Source: Burkholderiales bacterium 67-32
GTDB taxonomy: Bacteria > Pseudomonadota > Gammaproteobacteria > Burkholderiales > Burkholderiaceae_B
DNA: 64,000 bases
Assembly: GCA_001898625.1 (NCBI GenBank)
Contig: MKUP01000007.1
Coordinates: forward strand, 104,385 to 168,384
Direction: 5' to 3'
A program made the translations under genes and the position numbers. The notes under the pieces were generated by a model that was not told the DNA's origin, did not search any database, and saw only the letters and a list, made by a program, of their open reading frames with translations. Positions 25,855 through 34,511 of this stretch are shown here, in pieces. Numbering within the stretch: the first letter of the stretch is position 1; every line of letters begins with the position of its first letter.

Positions 25855-27222
25855 ATGGACACCAGTATTTCCCGCCTGGCGGATTTTGCCGCCGGACTGC
25901 GCTTCGAACATCTGGACGCGAGCGTGGCGCACGACTGCAAGCGCCGTCTGATCGATGCGCTGGGCTGCGGCGTCGCCGCGTTCGACGCGCCGCCGTCGCG
26001 GATCGCGCGCAAACTGGCCGCCCGCGTGGCGCTGCCGGACGGCGCTCCGGTGCTGGGGACGGCCCGGCGCACGCTGCCCGAGCTCGCGGCGTTCGCCAAC
26101 GGCGTCATGATCCGCTACCTGGACGGCAACGACACCTTTCCGGGCGGCGGCGGCCACCCGAGCGATGTCATGGCGGCGGTGCTGGCCGCGGCCCAGGAAG
26201 CCAAGGCCGATGGCCGCGCCACGATCACGGCCATCGTGGCGGCCTATGAGGTGTATGCGGCGCTGTTCCGCGCGGTCAACATGCGCGAGCGCGGCCTCGA
26301 CCACGTCTTCTATACGGCGGTGGCCGGCGCCGCCGGCGCCTGCAATGTCATGGGGCTGGACGCGGCGCGGACCGCGCAGGCGATCGCGCTGGCCGTGACC
26401 CCCAACCTCGCGCTGGAAGCCACCCGCCGCGGCGCCCTGTCCGAATGGAAGGGCTGCGCGGCCGGCAACGCGGCGCGCAACGGCTTGTTCGCGGCCCTGC
26501 TCGCGCGCGAGGGGCTGACTGGTCCGGAGCAGGCCATCGAAGGCGCCCACGGTCTGCGTGAACTGGTCGGAAGCTTCGACCTGCCCGAACTCGCCTCGCG
26601 CGGCGCGGGCTTTCGCATCGGTCAGGCGCACCTCAAGCGTTTCCTGGCCGAGTTCCATGCGCAGTCGCCGATCACCGCGGCGCTCGAACTGGCGCGCAAG
26701 GTGTCTCATGCCGACATCGCGCGGATCACCCTGCATACCTACCATTTCGCCTGGAGCGAGGTCGGCCACGAGCCCGAGAAATGGCGGCCGACCACGCGCG
26801 AGACCGCCGATCACAGCCTGCCCTACATGATCTCGGCGACCCTGATCGACGGCGATTTCAGCGACGCCGTCTTCGAGCCCGAGCGGCTGGCGGATGAGCG
26901 CATCCACGCGCTGGCGGCCAGGCTGGCGGTCGAGGAAGACCTGGACCTGAGCGCGCGTTTTCCCGCCTTCGTGCCCTGTCGCCTGGAGATCGTGACGCAT
27001 GGCGGCACGCGCCACGTCGCGACGGTCGATTATCCCCGCGGCCATGCCGCCAATCCCATGGACGATGCCGAGGTCGAGGAGAAGTTCCTCCGTCTGGCCG
27101 GCCGCCATCTGGACGAGGCGAGCGCGCGCTGCGCGCTCGACATGCTGTGGCGCCTGGACGCCTGCGAGACGCTTGAGGAGCTTTGGTCGGTTCTGGCCAT
27201 AGGGGGGGAGGAGAGATCATGA
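25855..27222 (+). CDS. MmgE/PrpD-family protein, PrpD-like subgroup (copy 2)
   Basis: A 455-residue MmgE/PrpD protein closer to 2-methylcitrate dehydratase than copies 1 and 4: it has the PrpD-like MIRYLDGNDTFPGGGGHPSDVMAAV tract and RGALSEWKGCAAGNAARNG. The ATG at 25855 is preferred to a TTG six codons upstream because a GAGGA site precedes it. Its stop overlaps the ATG of the next Bug receptor gene (ATGA), so receptor and enzyme are coupled. The substrate is probably a branched tri- or dicarboxylate, but not necessarily methylcitrate: no prpB, prpC or acnD is adjacent. Confidence 0.87.
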   Translation: MDTSISRLADFAAGLRFEHLDASVAHDCKRRLIDALGCGVAAFDAPPSRIARKLAARVALPDGAPVLGTARRTLPELAAFANGVMIRYLDGNDTFPGGGGHPSDVMAAVLAAAQEAKADGRATITAIVAAYEVYAALFRAVNMRERGLDHVFYTAVAGAAGACNVMGLDAARTAQAIALAVTPNLALEATRRGALSEWKGCAAGNAARNGLFAALLAREGLTGPEQAIEGAHGLRELVGSFDLPELASRGAGFRIGQAHLKRFLAEFHAQSPITAALELARKVSHADIARITLHTYHFAWSEVGHEPEKWRPTTRETADHSLPYMISATLIDGDFSDAVFEPERLADERIHALAARLAVEEDLDLSARFPAFVPCRLEIVTHGGTRHVATVDYPRGHAANPMDDAEVEEKFLRLAGRHLDEASARCALDMLWRLDACETLEELWSVLAIGGEERS

Positions 27223-28190
27223 AATACAGATTGCAGGGGATGATGGCCATCGCGCTGGCGGTGGCCGCGGGGCCGGCCTGGTCGGCGGACGCCTATCCGT
27301 CGAGACCGATACGCATCGTGATCCCGTTCGCGCCGGGCGGCACCGTCGACATCCTGGGGCGTGTGCTGGGCGAACAGCTCGGCACGCGGCTGGGACAGCC
27401 GGTCATCATCGACAACCGGCCTGGCGCCGGGGGCAACATCGCGGCGGCAAACGTCGCGCGCGCGGACCCGGACGGCTATACGCTGTTCCTCGGCTCGATG
27501 GGCACGCAGTCGATGAACGGCGCGATCTACGCCAAGCTCTCGTTCGACCCGATCGCCGATTTCGCGCCGATCACGCGCCTCGTCACCAGCGCCAACCTGC
27601 TGGTGGTGCATTCGTCGATCAAGGCGAAATCGGTCAAGGAACTGATCGATTACCTGAAGGCCAGGCCGGGACAGGTGAACTACGCCAGTGCGGGGATCGG
27701 CAGCTTCAACCACATCTCGGCCGTCCTGTTCGAGACGATGGCGGGCGTGAAGATGACGCACGTGCCCTACAAGAGCGGCGGCCAGGCGCTCAACTCCGTG
27801 CTGGCCGGCGAAACGCAACTGGTGTTCCAGACCATCCCGGCCGCGGTGCCCTACATCCAGGCAGGCAAGCTGAGGGCGCTGGCGGTCTGTTCCGAAGAAC
27901 GCCATCCCCTGTTTCCCGATCTGCCCACCGCCAGCGAGTCGGGCCTGCCCGGTTTCGAGATCAATACCTGGTACGGCATGCTGGCCCCGGCCGCCACGCC
28001 GCGCGCCGTGATCGACAAGCTCCACGATGCCCTGGTGCACACGCTGCAGGATCCCGCGATCCGCAAGCGCCTGACGGAGCTGGGCCTGGATGCCGCGCCG
28101 GACACGCCCGAGCAGTTCGCGGCGCTGATCAAGACCGATGCCGTGAAGTGGGGCAAGGTGATCAAGACGGCCGGCGTGGTGGCGGAATGA
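27219..28190 (+). CDS. Bug/TctC-type periplasmic solute-binding receptor
   Basis: A 323-residue receptor: signal peptide cleaved after AWS-A (about residue 22), DAYPSRPIRIVIPFAPGGTVDILGRVL, IIDNRPGAGGNIAAANVARADPDGYTL and HVPYKSGGQALNSVLAGETQLVF. It is translationally coupled by ATGA overlaps to the MmgE/PrpD gene before it and the SDR gene after it, which strongly ties its ligand to the surrounding pathway. Confidence 0.92.
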   Translation: MKYRLQGMMAIALAVAAGPAWSADAYPSRPIRIVIPFAPGGTVDILGRVLGEQLGTRLGQPVIIDNRPGAGGNIAAANVARADPDGYTLFLGSMGTQSMNGAIYAKLSFDPIADFAPITRLVTSANLLVVHSSIKAKSVKELIDYLKARPGQVNYASAGIGSFNHISAVLFETMAGVKMTHVPYKSGGQALNSVLAGETQLVFQTIPAAVPYIQAGKLRALAVCSEERHPLFPDLPTASESGLPGFEINTWYGMLAPAATPRAVIDKLHDALVHTLQDPAIRKRLTELGLDAAPDTPEQFAALIKTDAVKWGKVIKTAGVVAE

Positions 28191-28954
28191 GCGCGTCGAA
28201 CCGGCCCATGCAGGATGCTGTCGCCTGGGTGATCGGCGGCGCCGGGTCCCTGGGGCAGACGATCGCCGCGGCGCTTGCCGAGGCGGGGGCCCGGGTGATC
28301 GTGTCGTCCCGCCGCGTGGAAGGCTGTTGGCCCGTCCAGGGCCCGGACGGCATCTGGTCGCGGGGCGCGGTCGCGCTCGACCTGGCATCCGGCGCGCGGG
28401 TCGATGCGGCCGCGCGGGAAATCGAAGACCGATGCGGCCGCATCGACCTGCTCGTCAATTGCACCGCCGCGCCGGTCTTCGGCGATTTCCTCGAACTGGA
28501 CGACGAAGACTGGGACACGGTGCTGCAGGCCAAGCTGTTGGGCTACATGCGGACCATGCGGGCCGTCCTGCCCGGGATGGCCGGGCGCGGCGCCGGCGCC
28601 ATCGTCAACATCAGCGGACGCGGCGGCCGCCAGCCGACGCCGGCGCACCTGCCCGGCTGCTGCGCGAATGCCGCGGTCAACGTCCTGACCAAGGGCGTGG
28701 CTGATATCTACGGGCCGCGCGGTGTGCGCATCAACGCCATCGCGCCGGGCCCGATCGACACCCCGCGCCACCAGGAGATCGTCCAGGGCAATGCCCTGGC
28801 CGGCTCGGCCGCCTCGAAGAAGCTGCCGCCCGTGGGGCGCCTGGGCGAGCCCCGGGACGTCGCCGACGCGGTGCTGTTTCTTGCCAGCCCGGCGGCTGCG
28901 TTCATCACCGGCATCACCCTACCCGTGGATGGCGGCGGAACCGCCACCGTATAG
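28187..28954 (+). CDS. SDR-family protein lacking the canonical Tyr-Lys pair
   Basis: A 255-residue Rossmann-fold protein with the cofactor motif IGGAGSLGQ (about residues 17-25), the NCTAAP segment, catalytic-type S143 in NISGRGG and the C-terminal ITLPVDGGGT. Where the classical YxxxK motif should be (about residues 156-161) the sequence is PGCCAN, so both Tyr and Lys are replaced. It may bind NAD(P) without normal dehydrogenase chemistry, or use other residues. The start overlaps the previous stop (ATGA). Confidence 0.82.
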   Translation: MSASNRPMQDAVAWVIGGAGSLGQTIAAALAEAGARVIVSSRRVEGCWPVQGPDGIWSRGAVALDLASGARVDAAAREIEDRCGRIDLLVNCTAAPVFGDFLELDDEDWDTVLQAKLLGYMRTMRAVLPGMAGRGAGAIVNISGRGGRQPTPAHLPGCCANAAVNVLTKGVADIYGPRGVRINAIAPGPIDTPRHQEIVQGNALAGSAASKKLPPVGRLGEPRDVADAVLFLASPAAAFITGITLPVDGGGTATV

Positions 28955-28993
28955 CGAGAAAAGCGCGTGGACCAGGCGCGAAAAGGAGAGGAG

Positions 28994-29974
28994 ATGAGGA
29001 GCACTCAAGGCATTGCCCGGCTCGTGGCCGGGTGTCTGTGCATGGCCGCCGGCACGGCGGCGGCGGACGGGTTCCCGACCCGCCCGCTTCGCGTCATCGT
29101 CGGCTACCAGCCGGGCGGGGCCGCCGATCTCGTGGCGCGGGTCGCCGCCGAAGGACTGGGCGCCAAACTGGGCCAGCAGGTGGTGGTGGAGAACCGCCCG
29201 GGCGCGGGCGGGCTGATCGCCAACGAAATGGTCGCGGCGTCGTCGCCCGACGGCTATACGCTGCTGCTGGTGAATTCGTCGTTCGCCTATCTGCCCACGA
29301 TGTATTCGAAGCTGAAGTTCGACACGGTCAAGGACTTCGCGCCCGTCGCGCTGCTGGCGACGACGCAGAACGTGCTGGTGGTCAACGCCAACCTGCCGGC
29401 GAAGAACGTGAAGGAACTGGTCGCCCTGGCCAAAGCCAAGCCCGGCAAGCTGAGCTATGCCTCGGGCGGCCCGGGCGGATCCACCCATCTGTCGACGGAA
29501 TTGTTCAAGAGCATGACCGGCACCGACATCCTGCACATTCCCTACAAGGGCAATGCGCCGTCCATCGCCGATCTCAGCTCGGGGCAGGTCGATATGACCA
29601 TCGGCCCCATCCCGGCGTTGCTGCCCTTCATCAACGGCGGCGCGAACAGCAAGCTGCGCGCGCTGGCCACCAGCGGCGCCCAGCGCACGCCCATGCTGCC
29701 GGATCTGCCGACCATCGCCGAGGCTGGCGTGCCGGGCTACGACGCGGGTTCCTGGTACGGCTTCATGGTGGCCGCCAAGACACCCAAGGACATCCGTGAC
29801 AAGCTGGAGCAGGCGCTGCTGGCGGCCGGCAAATCGGACAAGTTCATCGAGCAGTTGAAGAGCGCGGGCGCGGAGCCGTCGGTGATGCCGGCCGACGAAT
29901 TCCGGCGCTTCGTCGCGAGCGAGACTGAAAAGTGGGGAACCATCATCCGGGAAACCGGTATCCGGGGCGATTGA
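28994..29974 (+). CDS. Bug/TctC-type periplasmic solute-binding receptor
   Basis: A 326-residue receptor. Signal peptide (cleaved near TAAA, residue 22), then GFPTRPLRVIVGYQPGGAADLVARVAA, VENRPGAGGLIANEMVAASSPDGYTL and HIPYKGNAPSIADLSSGQVDMTIG. The ATG at 28994 is preferred to an upstream GTG at 28967 because it sits after an AAGGAGAGGAG site. Second receptor within this operon, 23 bp upstream of the LeuC-type gene; possibly for a second substrate or for a related stereoisomer. Confidence 0.9.
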   Translation: MRSTQGIARLVAGCLCMAAGTAAADGFPTRPLRVIVGYQPGGAADLVARVAAEGLGAKLGQQVVVENRPGAGGLIANEMVAASSPDGYTLLLVNSSFAYLPTMYSKLKFDTVKDFAPVALLATTQNVLVVNANLPAKNVKELVALAKAKPGKLSYASGGPGGSTHLSTELFKSMTGTDILHIPYKGNAPSIADLSSGQVDMTIGPIPALLPFINGGANSKLRALATSGAQRTPMLPDLPTIAEAGVPGYDAGSWYGFMVAAKTPKDIRDKLEQALLAAGKSDKFIEQLKSAGAEPSVMPADEFRRFVASETEKWGTIIRETGIRGD

Positions 29975-29997
29975 GCGCCCGCTGCAAGGAGCATTCC

Positions 29998-31425
29998 ATG
30001 GTTGACACCACGCGCGCGGCGCAGCGCCCGCGCAGCATGTTCGAGAAGATCTGGGCCCGCCACGTCATCGCCGAGCGCGAGGGCGGCGAGTCGCTGATCT
30101 ATATAGACCGCAATTTCGTGCATGAAGGGCCGTTCTATGCCTTCGACGGCCTGCGGCTGGAGAACCGCAGGATCCACCGCCCGCTCAAGCAGTTCGCGAT
30201 CGCCGACCACTACGCGCCCACGCAGCACCGCGAAGCGGGCGTGGTGGCCATCCAGGATCCGGACATCCGCAGGATGATCGAGCAGCTCGAACAGAACGCC
30301 CGCGACTTCGGCGTGCCGCTGATCGGCATGACCGATGCGCGCCAGGGCATCATGCACGTCGTCGCCGCCGAGCTGGCGCTGGTGCAGCCGGGCATGATCA
30401 CGACGGCGGCGGATTCGCACACGACCAGCATAGGCGCGTTCGGCGCGCTGGCCTTCGGCGTCGGGGCGTCCGAGATCAAGCACATCCTGGCGACGCAGTC
30501 GCTCTGGTTCCGCAAGCCGAAGACGATGCGGGTCACCGTGGAGGGCAGCCTGTCCCGCGGCGTGGCGGCCAAGGACGTGATCCTGGCGGTGGTCGGCAGG
30601 GTGGGGCTGTCCGGCGGGACGGGCCACGTCATCGAGTACGCGGGGCCGGCCATCAGCGGGATGACGATGGACGAGCGCATGACGATCTGCAACATGTCCA
30701 TCGAAATGGGCGCGCGGGCCGGCATGGTGGCGCCCGACGAGACCACCTTTGCCTACCTGAAGGGGCGCCAGTACGCACCCTCGGCCGAATACTGGGACCA
30801 GGCGATGGCGTTCTGGCGTGGGCTGCCGACCGAACCCGGCGCGCAATTCGACCAGGAGCTTTCCCTGGATGCCTCGCGGATCGAGCCCATGGTGACCTGG
30901 GGCAACCTGCCCGAGCACGCGCTGCCCATCAGCGCGCGGGTGCCGCATCCGGACGAGGCGGCCAACGAGAAGCAGCGCGGCCACTACGAGCGCGCGCTGG
31001 CCTACATGCAGTTGGAGCCGGGCATGCGGCTGACCGACGTGGCGGTCGACCGCGTCTTCATCGGTTCGTGTACCAACGCCCGCTTCGAGGACCTGGCCGC
31101 GGCGGCCGAGATTCTCAGGGGCCGGCACGCGGTCGTACCCGCCATGGTGTCGCCGGGCTCCACCGACGTGAAGCGCCGTGCCGAGGCGGCGGGGCTGGAC
31201 CGCATCTTCAAGGAAGCCGGCTTCGAATGGCGCGATTCGGCCTGTTCGATGTGCGTCGGATCCAACGGCGATTTCGCGCTGCCGGGCGAGCGCTGCGCCT
31301 CGACGTCGCCGCGCAACTACGAGAACCGGCAGGGCCGCGGCGTGCGTACGCACCTGATGAGTCCGGCAATGGCGGCGGCAGCCGCCGTGACCGGCAGGCT
31401 GACCGACGTTCGCAACCTGGGCTAG
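29998..31425 (+). CDS. Aconitase-superfamily dehydratase, large subunit (LeuC-like)
   Basis: A 475-residue [4Fe-4S] hydro-lyase large subunit. The sequence shows the superfamily motif TTAADSHTTSIGAFGALAFGVGASE and cluster cysteines in GSCTNARFEDL and DSACSMCVGSNGDF. In ordinary LeuC the last motif reads CSMCLGMNPD, so this is a divergent member. Along with the small subunit at 31436 it would reversibly hydrate a double bond in a branched di- or tricarboxylate. It is unlikely to be leucine biosynthesis, given the absence of leuB and the catabolic surroundings. Confidence 0.88.
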   Translation: MVDTTRAAQRPRSMFEKIWARHVIAEREGGESLIYIDRNFVHEGPFYAFDGLRLENRRIHRPLKQFAIADHYAPTQHREAGVVAIQDPDIRRMIEQLEQNARDFGVPLIGMTDARQGIMHVVAAELALVQPGMITTAADSHTTSIGAFGALAFGVGASEIKHILATQSLWFRKPKTMRVTVEGSLSRGVAAKDVILAVVGRVGLSGGTGHVIEYAGPAISGMTMDERMTICNMSIEMGARAGMVAPDETTFAYLKGRQYAPSAEYWDQAMAFWRGLPTEPGAQFDQELSLDASRIEPMVTWGNLPEHALPISARVPHPDEAANEKQRGHYERALAYMQLEPGMRLTDVAVDRVFIGSCTNARFEDLAAAAEILRGRHAVVPAMVSPGSTDVKRRAEAAGLDRIFKEAGFEWRDSACSMCVGSNGDFALPGERCASTSPRNYENRQGRGVRTHLMSPAMAAAAAVTGRLTDVRNLG

Positions 31426-31435
31426 GAGATTCCGC

Positions 31436-32071
31436 ATGGAGCCGTTTACCCGCCTGACCGCCATCGCGGCGCCGCTGGACCGCGCCGATGTCGATACCGA
31501 CATGCTGATTCCGCAGCGTTTCCTGCGCAAGCCCCTGACGGTGGGCTATCGCAGTTTCCTGTTCTACAACGACCGCTACGACGCGGCCGGCAAGCTCAAG
31601 GGCGATTTCCTGCTCGATCGCGAGCCCTATACCCGGGCGCGCATCATCGTCTCGGGGCCGAACTTCGGCTGCGGCTCGACGCGCGAAGGGGCGGTCTACG
31701 CCGTGGTCGATTTCGGCATCCGCGCCGTGATCGCGCCGAGCTTCGGGCCGTTCTACGCCAGCAACGCCTACCAGAACGGGCTGCTACCTGTCGTGCTGCC
31801 CGAGGACGTGGTGCGCGGGCTGCTGGAACAACTGGCCGCCGTGCCGGGCGCCGAGATCACCATCGATCTGCCCAGCCAGACGGTGACCGATCCGGCGGGC
31901 AGGCAATACCGCTTCGAGATCGAGCCGGCCCGCAAGGAACGCATGCTGGGCGGCATCGACGATATCGCGGCCACCGGCGAGTTCGCCCAGATGCGCGATG
32001 CCCTCGAACGCAAGCTCGAAGCCGAGACGCCCTGGCTGACGGGCAAGGAACTGGCGGAGCTCACGTCGTGA
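31436..32071 (+). CDS. Aconitase-superfamily dehydratase, small subunit (LeuD-like)
   Basis: A 211-residue swivel-domain subunit pairing with the LeuC-like protein, 10 bp downstream of it. It has the DRADVDTDMLIPQRFLRK start, the active-site loop NFGCGSTREGAVYAV and NAYQNGLLPV. In typical LeuD proteins the loop is GCGSSREHA; here Gly replaces His. That suggests altered substrate specificity. Its stop overlaps the GTG start of the next MmgE/PrpD gene. Confidence 0.88.
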   Translation: MEPFTRLTAIAAPLDRADVDTDMLIPQRFLRKPLTVGYRSFLFYNDRYDAAGKLKGDFLLDREPYTRARIIVSGPNFGCGSTREGAVYAVVDFGIRAVIAPSFGPFYASNAYQNGLLPVVLPEDVVRGLLEQLAAVPGAEITIDLPSQTVTDPAGRQYRFEIEPARKERMLGGIDDIAATGEFAQMRDALERKLEAETPWLTGKELAELTS

Positions 32072-33438
32072 CGCATGCACCGCTGACCGCCGCGCTGGGC
32101 GATTTCGTCGCGAGTCTCCGGTACGAGGACATCCCCGGGGCGGGCGTGGCCATCGCCAAGCAGGGCATCGCTGACTGCGTGGGCGTGATGCTGGCCGGAT
32201 CGGCGGAGCCGGCCGTCGAGGCGGTCCGACGCGGGTTCGCGCCCGACACCGCCGGGGGCGGCTCGTCGATCTGCTTCGGTCCGGAGCGGGTACCCGCCCA
32301 CGTCGCGGCCTGGGTCAACGGTACCGCCGCCCACGTGCTGGACTACGACGACGTGGCGCTCAAGGGCAGCCATCCCAGCGCGGTGCTGGTGCCGGCCATC
32401 CTGGCCGAAGCCGAGGCGGTGGGGGCGAGCGGGCGCGACATGCTGCGGGCCTATGCGGCCGGGTTCGAAACCTGGGGCGAGCTGATCTCGCGCGACCAGG
32501 GCAACTACCAGCGCAAGGGCTGGCATCCGACCGGCGTCTTCGGCGCCGTGGGCGCGGCGGCGGCCTGCGCGGCCCTGCGCGGCGCGACGGCGCAGGAAGC
32601 GGCGCACGCCCTGGGCATCGCGGCCTCGCAGGCCAGCGGCGTGATGGCGAACCTGGGTTTCATGACCAAGCCCATGCACGCGGGCAAGGCGGCGGCCTGC
32701 GGCCTGCTCGCCGCGCGTTTCGCCGCCGCCGGCCTGACGGCCGCGCCGAACGCGATCGAGCATGAACAGGGGTATCTGGGCGCGCTGTCGCCCGCCGGCG
32801 ACATCGACCGCGAGCGCGCGCCGTCGCTGCCCCCCGTGCGCTGGCGCCTGGTCGAGCAGGGCCTGGCGATCAAGCAGTACCCGGTCTGCTACCGTGCGCA
32901 CCGGGCGATCGACGCCATGCTCGGGCTCGTGCGCGACCGCGGCCTGGAGGCCGACGCGGTCAAGGCGATCACCGTGCGATTCAGTCCGTCGCATTCGGTG
33001 ATTCTGAAGAACCACCGGCCCCGCACGGCCATCGACGCGAAGTTCAGCATCGAGTTCGCCCTGGCCTGCGCGCTGGTGGCGGGCAGGGTGGGGCTGCGCG
33101 ACCTGGTCGACGAGTTCGTGCTGAGCGAGCCGATCCAGCGCCTGGTGCCGCGCGTGTCCATCGAGATCGAATCCGAGGAAATGGCCGGCACGTCGGGCTA
33201 CGCGCCGTATGACCTGGTGCGCGTCGAGACCACCGCCGGTGAGGTGATCGAGAGCGAGCGCGTACGCCACGCACGCGGCGATCCCCAGGCGCCGCTCTCG
33301 GCCGATGCGCTGTGGACGAAATTCGAGGATTGCGCGCTGTGGTCCGGCCTGCCGCTGGACGCCCGCGCGCTGTTCGACAGACTGAACACGCTGGAGGACT
33401 GCCGCTCGGCGGCGGAACTGCTGCGACAACCCGACTAA
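32068..33438 (+). CDS. MmgE/PrpD-family protein (copy 3)
   Basis: A 456-residue MmgE/PrpD protein of a different subgroup from the other copies: AAHVLDYDDVALKGSHPSAVLVPAILAEAEA, MTKPMHAGKAAACGLLAARFAAAG and KQYPVCYRAHRAIDAML. This subgroup includes proteins annotated as iminodisuccinate-epimerase-like. It starts with GTG at 32068, overlapping the small-subunit stop (GTGA). It is the last large gene before the rubredoxin. Substrate not known. Confidence 0.86.
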   Translation: MTHAPLTAALGDFVASLRYEDIPGAGVAIAKQGIADCVGVMLAGSAEPAVEAVRRGFAPDTAGGGSSICFGPERVPAHVAAWVNGTAAHVLDYDDVALKGSHPSAVLVPAILAEAEAVGASGRDMLRAYAAGFETWGELISRDQGNYQRKGWHPTGVFGAVGAAAACAALRGATAQEAAHALGIAASQASGVMANLGFMTKPMHAGKAAACGLLAARFAAAGLTAAPNAIEHEQGYLGALSPAGDIDRERAPSLPPVRWRLVEQGLAIKQYPVCYRAHRAIDAMLGLVRDRGLEADAVKAITVRFSPSHSVILKNHRPRTAIDAKFSIEFALACALVAGRVGLRDLVDEFVLSEPIQRLVPRVSIEIESEEMAGTSGYAPYDLVRVETTAGEVIESERVRHARGDPQAPLSADALWTKFEDCALWSGLPLDARALFDRLNTLEDCRSAAELLRQPD

Positions 33439-33459
33439 TGATCGAATCGGAGATAGGCA

Positions 33460-33651
33460 ATGAATCAGCCGGCAGATGCGGGATTGAAATCCTGGCTGTG
33501 CATCACGTGTGGTTTCATCTATGACGAGGCCGTCGGCCTGCCGGGCGAAGGCATCGCACCGGGAACCCGCTGGGCCGACATACCGGACGACTGGTCCTGC
33601 CCCGATTGCGGGGTCAGGAAGGTGGATTTCGAGATGGTCGAATTCGCGTGA
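33460..33651 (+). CDS. Rubredoxin
   Basis: A 63-residue one-iron electron carrier. The Fe ligands are C14 and C17 (LCITCGF) and C47 and C50 (SCPDCGV), with the aromatic core residues YDEAVG and DWSCP in place. It is 21 bp downstream of the MmgE/PrpD copy 3 gene and last in the operon that begins at 22815. It could pass electrons to or from the ETF or TcuA-like flavoprotein encoded further on, or to an oxygenase elsewhere; no partner reductase is adjacent. Confidence 0.93.
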   Translation: MNQPADAGLKSWLCITCGFIYDEAVGLPGEGIAPGTRWADIPDDWSCPDCGVRKVDFEMVEFA

Positions 33652-33668
33652 ATCAGGGAATCCACCGA

Positions 33669-33716
33669 TTCCAATATATGAAATCGCGTTCCTGGAAATG
33701 ACCCCCATGCTATAGT
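33669..33716 (+). promoter_or_regulatory. Putative promoter and operator of the island's IclR gene
   Basis: TTCCAA (33669-33674) is followed exactly 20 bp later by TTCC (33689-33692), the same spacing as at 22679/22699 and 37154/37174. Between them GAA recurs near the middle half-site. A -10 box TATAGT lies at 33711-33716; the matching -35 position (33688-33693, GTTCCT) is poor and overlaps the second half-site, as expected for an autoregulated gene. Confidence 0.55.
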
Positions 33717-33749
33717 CGATCAACATTCAATCTTCGTTGTCGTATCGCT

Positions 33750-34511
33750 TTGGACAAGACCGCCGCCAAGACCCTGCGCGCATTCGAACACATGTGCCGC
33801 ATCGAAAAATCCATCGGGGTCAGCGCGCTCGCCGCGAAGCTCGAGATCACCAAGAGCAACGCGCACCGCATCCTGACCACGCTGGTCGAGACCGGCTACG
33901 TGCAGCAGTTGGAAAGCGGCGAGTACTTCCCGACGCTCAAGATCTGGGAACTGGGCAGCATGCTGCTCAGCCGGCTGGACTTCGTCCAGATCGCCAAGCC
34001 TCATCTCAGGCGCTTGAGCGAAGCCACGGGCGAGCAGGTCTATCTGGCGTCGATGAGCAGCGGCGTGGTCGTCTATCTCGACGTGATCGCCAGCAAGCAT
34101 CCGATACGCACCTATGCCTCCATCGGCAGCGCGGCGCCCCTGCATTGCAGCGCGTCGGGCAAGGTGCTGCTGGCATACAACCAGACGCTGGCCGACGAAT
34201 ACCTCGCGGCGCCGCTTGAAAAGTACACCCCGCGCACGGTGACCAAGGAAGCCGACCTGCGCAAGGTGCTCGACGAGGTGCGCAAGAAGGGGTACGCCAC
34301 GAACGATGGCGAGTGGCACGAAGGCGTGTGCGGGGCGTCCGCGCCCGTCCATACGGCGTTTCGCGAGGGCGTGGCGGCGGTGGGCATTTCCGCGCTGAAG
34401 GAACGCACGCCGCGGACCAAGCTGGTCCGCTTCGGCGAAGAGCTCAGGCAGGTGTCGGTCCGGATCTCGCGCGAGTTGGGTTATCACCCAGCCTTGCAGG
34501 TTCTAGGCTAG
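33750..34511 (+). CDS. IclR-family regulator, probable master regulator of the catabolic island
   Basis: A 253-residue IclR regulator starting with TTG at 33750; no ATG is available before the HTH (IGVSALAAKLEITKSNAHRILTTLVETGYV, about residues 22-51). The effector domain follows (GEQVYLASMSSGVVVYLDVIAS, LHCSASGKVLLAYN, GVCGASAPVHTAFREGVAAVGIS). It sits in the middle of the island and is convergent with the MmgE/PrpD copy 4 gene, overlapping its end by 9 bp. The shared TTCYAA element at three promoters makes it the best local candidate for the regulator. Confidence 0.9.
   Translation: MDKTAAKTLRAFEHMCRIEKSIGVSALAAKLEITKSNAHRILTTLVETGYVQQLESGEYFPTLKIWELGSMLLSRLDFVQIAKPHLRRLSEATGEQVYLASMSSGVVVYLDVIASKHPIRTYASIGSAAPLHCSASGKVLLAYNQTLADEYLAAPLEKYTPRTVTKEADLRKVLDEVRKKGYATNDGEWHEGVCGASAPVHTAFREGVAAVGISALKERTPRTKLVRFGEELRQVSVRISRELGYHPALQVLG

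Noticed and set aside
25855-27222. 2-methylcitrate (propionate) pathway.
   Set aside because: No prpB, prpC, acnD or prpR lies nearby, and three other MmgE/PrpD copies argue for another pathway.
29998-32071. Leucine biosynthesis genes leuC and leuD.
   Set aside because: The active-site loops are altered, leuB is absent and the neighbours are catabolic.
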